64,000 bases of DNA from Streptomyces sp. MST-110588 (GTDB lineage Bacteria; Actinomycetota; Actinomycetes; Streptomycetales; Streptomycetaceae), in assembly GCF_022695595.1 (NCBI RefSeq), contig NZ_CP074380.1, positions 6,848,501 through 6,912,500 on the forward strand, given 5' to 3'. A program made the translations under genes and the position numbers. Positions within the stretch are counted from its first letter, which is position 1. Each line of letters starts with the position of its first letter. This document shows positions 62,563 through 64,000 of this stretch, piece after piece. The notes below the pieces were generated by a model. That model saw only the letters and a program-made list of their open reading frames with translations, searched no databases and was not told the DNA's origin.

Positions 62563-62666
62563 GCCCAACTTATGCCCTTCCGGGATACGCAGGTGAAAGC
62601 CACCCCGAAACCTTGGTATTGTTGTCCATGTCGCCGCGGGGAACGCCCCGCCAAGACAGACACCTA

Positions 62667-62751
62667 GTCCGGGTGGCGGAATGGCAGACGCGCTAGCTTG
62701 AGGTGCTAGTGCCCTTTATCGGGCGTGGGGGTTCAAGTCCCCCCTCGGACA
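62667..62751 (+). tRNA. tRNA-Leu (anticodon GAG)
   Basis: This is an 85-base class II tRNA. The acceptor GTCCGGG pairs with CTCGGAC, with one G-T pair. The anticodon stem CTAGC/GCTAG encloses the loop TTGAGGT, giving anticodon GAG, which reads CUC/CUU. A long variable arm (GCCC-TTTATC-GGGC) and the T arm GGGGG-TTCAAGT-CCCCC are intact. No CCA is encoded. The last 19 bases are shared with the 3' end of the recombinase gene. Confidence 0.97.
62733..62751. other. Probable attachment-site side of tRNA-Leu
   Basis: The 3' end of the tRNA (T loop to discriminator base) is also the last six codons of the recombinase gene read from the other strand. This is where an integrated element would abut the tRNA. 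The second copy that would prove an att repeat lies outside the window. Confidence 0.45.
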
Positions 62752-64000
62752 CAGACCATTTCCCCACGGTTTCTCTGGAACCGTGGGGTTTTGTCGTTGT
62801 TGGGGGTGTGTGAGCTGGGCGGGCTGGGAGTGATCTCGGCTCGTACGGTGGTCGTGCTGGGGTCGTAGGTCAGCTGCAGCCCGAGGTGCCGGTAGATCTC
62901 GGTTTTGTCCTCGGCCGCTGCTTCGCGGATGACGCCGATGAGATCGCTGATGGAGCGGACGAGGCCGGCGATCTCGTCGCGGGACATGCGCGCGCCCGCG
63001 CCCATGGTGGCGGTGCGCAGGTCGGCTTGGGCTCTGGCACGGGCCGCTTGGGTCTCGGCGAGCCACCGGGTGACGACGGCGGGGTCGGCTCCGGCTTCGA
63101 GGGCGGCGCGGTGGGTGGTGAGTTTGGCGTCGCACTCGGCGATGGTGGCGCGGGCTGCGGTGGCGGCTGCTTGGTTGATCTCGGGCACGTCTTCGGTGGC
63201 GGCCATCGAATCGATCGTGTCGTCCAGGCGGTGTGGGGCGAAGACCGTGCCGAGCCAGTCATCCAGCGGCGGGGTGATCCAGCTTTCGCGGAGGTAAACG
63301 TTGCGGGGGTGCAGGATGCGCTGGACCAGGGCGTATTCCTCGGGGAAGCGGCAGCGGTAGTAGGCCTCCCCGTGGGACCACTGGCCTTGCATGCGGCGGG
63401 TGCAGGAGCCGCAGGTGATCCGGCCGCGGAACAGGTACGGGTTGCGGGTGCGGTGCGTGGGGTGGGGAGCGCCTTGGGTGGCGCGGGTGTGGAGGAGGTC
63501 CTGGGCGGCGGCGAAGGTGTCGTCGTCGATCAGCGGGGTGTGCACGATGTGCCGGGAGACGATCCACTCTTCCTTGCCGTTCCAGCGCATCACGGTGGTA
63601 TGGCCCAGGGTGACGTCCTGGATGTCGAGCAGGGTCTCGTGCTTGTGCTGCCGGTTCCAGACCTGGCGCCCGGTGTAGCGGGGGTTGCCGAGGATGGCGC
63701 GGACCGCGCTCTTGGCCCAGGCCCGGGTGTCCCGGTGGCGGTTGCGGGCCGGGTCGTGGGCGGACGGGCTGGGGATGCCGTCCCGGGTCAGGCCCTCGGC
63801 GATGGCGAAGATCCCCAGACCGCGGAGGAACTCGGTGAAGATACGCACGACGGTGTGGGCGGTGACCGGGTCCGGCTCCAGGCCGGACAGGCGCTTGCCC
63901 AGGGCCGCCTTGCCGGGGTTGGGGTGGGGGCCCAGGTCCACGAGCCGGTAGCCGTAGGGCGGTCGGCCGCCCAGGTAGCGGCCCTCGACAAGGGTCAGGG
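62733..64000 (-). CDS. Serine recombinase (integrase-type), C-terminal part
   Basis: The frame is open from the right window edge to the stop at 62733, so about 422 C-terminal residues are visible and the catalytic resolvase domain lies outside. The recombinase domain starts with VEGRYLGGRPPYGYRLVDLGP and contains ILGNPRYTGRQVWNR. A zinc ribbon follows (CGSCTRRMQ and YRC), then a coiled coil of about 90 residues (NQAAATAARATIAECDAKL). This is the architecture of large serine integrases of Streptomyces phages and integrative elements. Its end overlaps tRNA-Leu, so it probably belongs to an element inserted there and extending to the right. Confidence 0.9.
   Translation of the reverse strand, partial: LTLVEGRYLGGRPPYGYRLVDLGPHPNPGKAALGKRLSGLEPDPVTAHTVVRIFTEFLRGLGIFAIAEGLTRDGIPSPSAHDPARNRHRDTRAWAKSAVRAILGNPRYTGRQVWNRQHKHETLLDIQDVTLGHTTVMRWNGKEEWIVSRHIVHTPLIDDDTFAAAQDLLHTRATQGAPHPTHRTRNPYLFRGRITCGSCTRRMQGQWSHGEAYYRCRFPEEYALVQRILHPRNVYLRESWITPPLDDWLGTVFAPHRLDDTIDSMAATEDVPEINQAAATAARATIAECDAKLTTHRAALEAGADPAVVTRWLAETQAARARAQADLRTATMGAGARMSRDEIAGLVRSISDLIGVIREAAAEDKTEIYRHLGLQLTYDPSTTTVRAEITPSPPSSHTPNNDKTPRFQRNRGEMVCVRGGT
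62762..62792 (+). terminator. Rho-independent terminator of tRNA-Leu
   Basis: CCCCACGGTT pairs perfectly with AACCGTGGGG (10 bp, 7-base loop), followed by TTTT. It begins 11 bases after the tRNA. It lies inside the recombinase coding sequence, so the last codons of that gene and the terminator share the same bases. Confidence 0.88.

Overview
The window is high-GC actinobacterial DNA, almost certainly from a Streptomyces chromosome. Signs of this are strong third-position GC bias, frequent GTG starts, a short chaplin, an AfsR/SARP-type regulator, large paralogous regulator families and very rare TTA codons. All assignments come from reading the sequence; no database search was possible.

Layout. 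1-6.8 kb: accessory single genes (edge of an OFA-type transporter, a BKACE/DUF849 enzyme, a zinc-knuckle protein, an alpha/beta hydrolase, an exported isoaspartyl peptidase, two tiny membrane proteins, a Tat-exported NamZ-like muramidase). 7.0-12.8 kb: an acyl-CoA module (SDR, acyl-CoA ligase, TetR; facing acyl-CoA dehydrogenase and APH-like kinase) with related TetR-type sites upstream of both arms. 13-26.5 kb: VOC protein, chaplin, phosphoesterase, beta-phosphoglucomutase-like plus GH65 disaccharide phosphorylase pair, MBL hydrolase, HxlR/NADPH-reductase divergent pair, DUF202 membrane operon, NUDIX, serine hydrolase, DMT transporter, flavoprotein dehydrogenase. 26.7-35.6 kb: amine permease plus copper amine oxidase, a transposase remnant, small enzymes, a long-chain acyl-CoA ligase and a blasticidin-S-deaminase-like gene. 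35.6-46.4 kb: SARP regulator divergent from a permease / tyrosine-2,3-aminomutase-like MIO enzyme / phosphotriesterase-like / MHS transporter unit, then LysR and a bile-acid-symporter-like transporter. 46.3-52.9 kb: sialidase, quinone oxidoreductase/MarR pair with twin operators, a double-MerR regulator, GNAT, FdhD.

53.8-61.9 kb is the most interesting part: a tightly coupled seven-gene operon that matches the ebo 'metabolite traffic' system (UbiA-type EboC, EboA, TatD-type EboB, EboE, EboF-like phosphodiesterase, a second TIM-barrel isomerase). It begins with a myo-inositol-phosphate-synthase-like gene where other ebo clusters have the dehydroquinate-synthase-like EboD. Six of the seven genes carry lineage-specific low-complexity repeats. 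The window ends with chorismate mutase, tRNA-Leu(GAG) and a serine recombinase whose 3' end runs into the tRNA, marking the edge of an integrated element.

Caution: four genes show an apparent single-base deletion at or near a C/G homopolymer (about 12137, 26303, 55090 and 58701). A fifth such event near 39965 would explain why the permease and the aminomutase share one open frame. This looks more like assembly undercalling than real gene decay.
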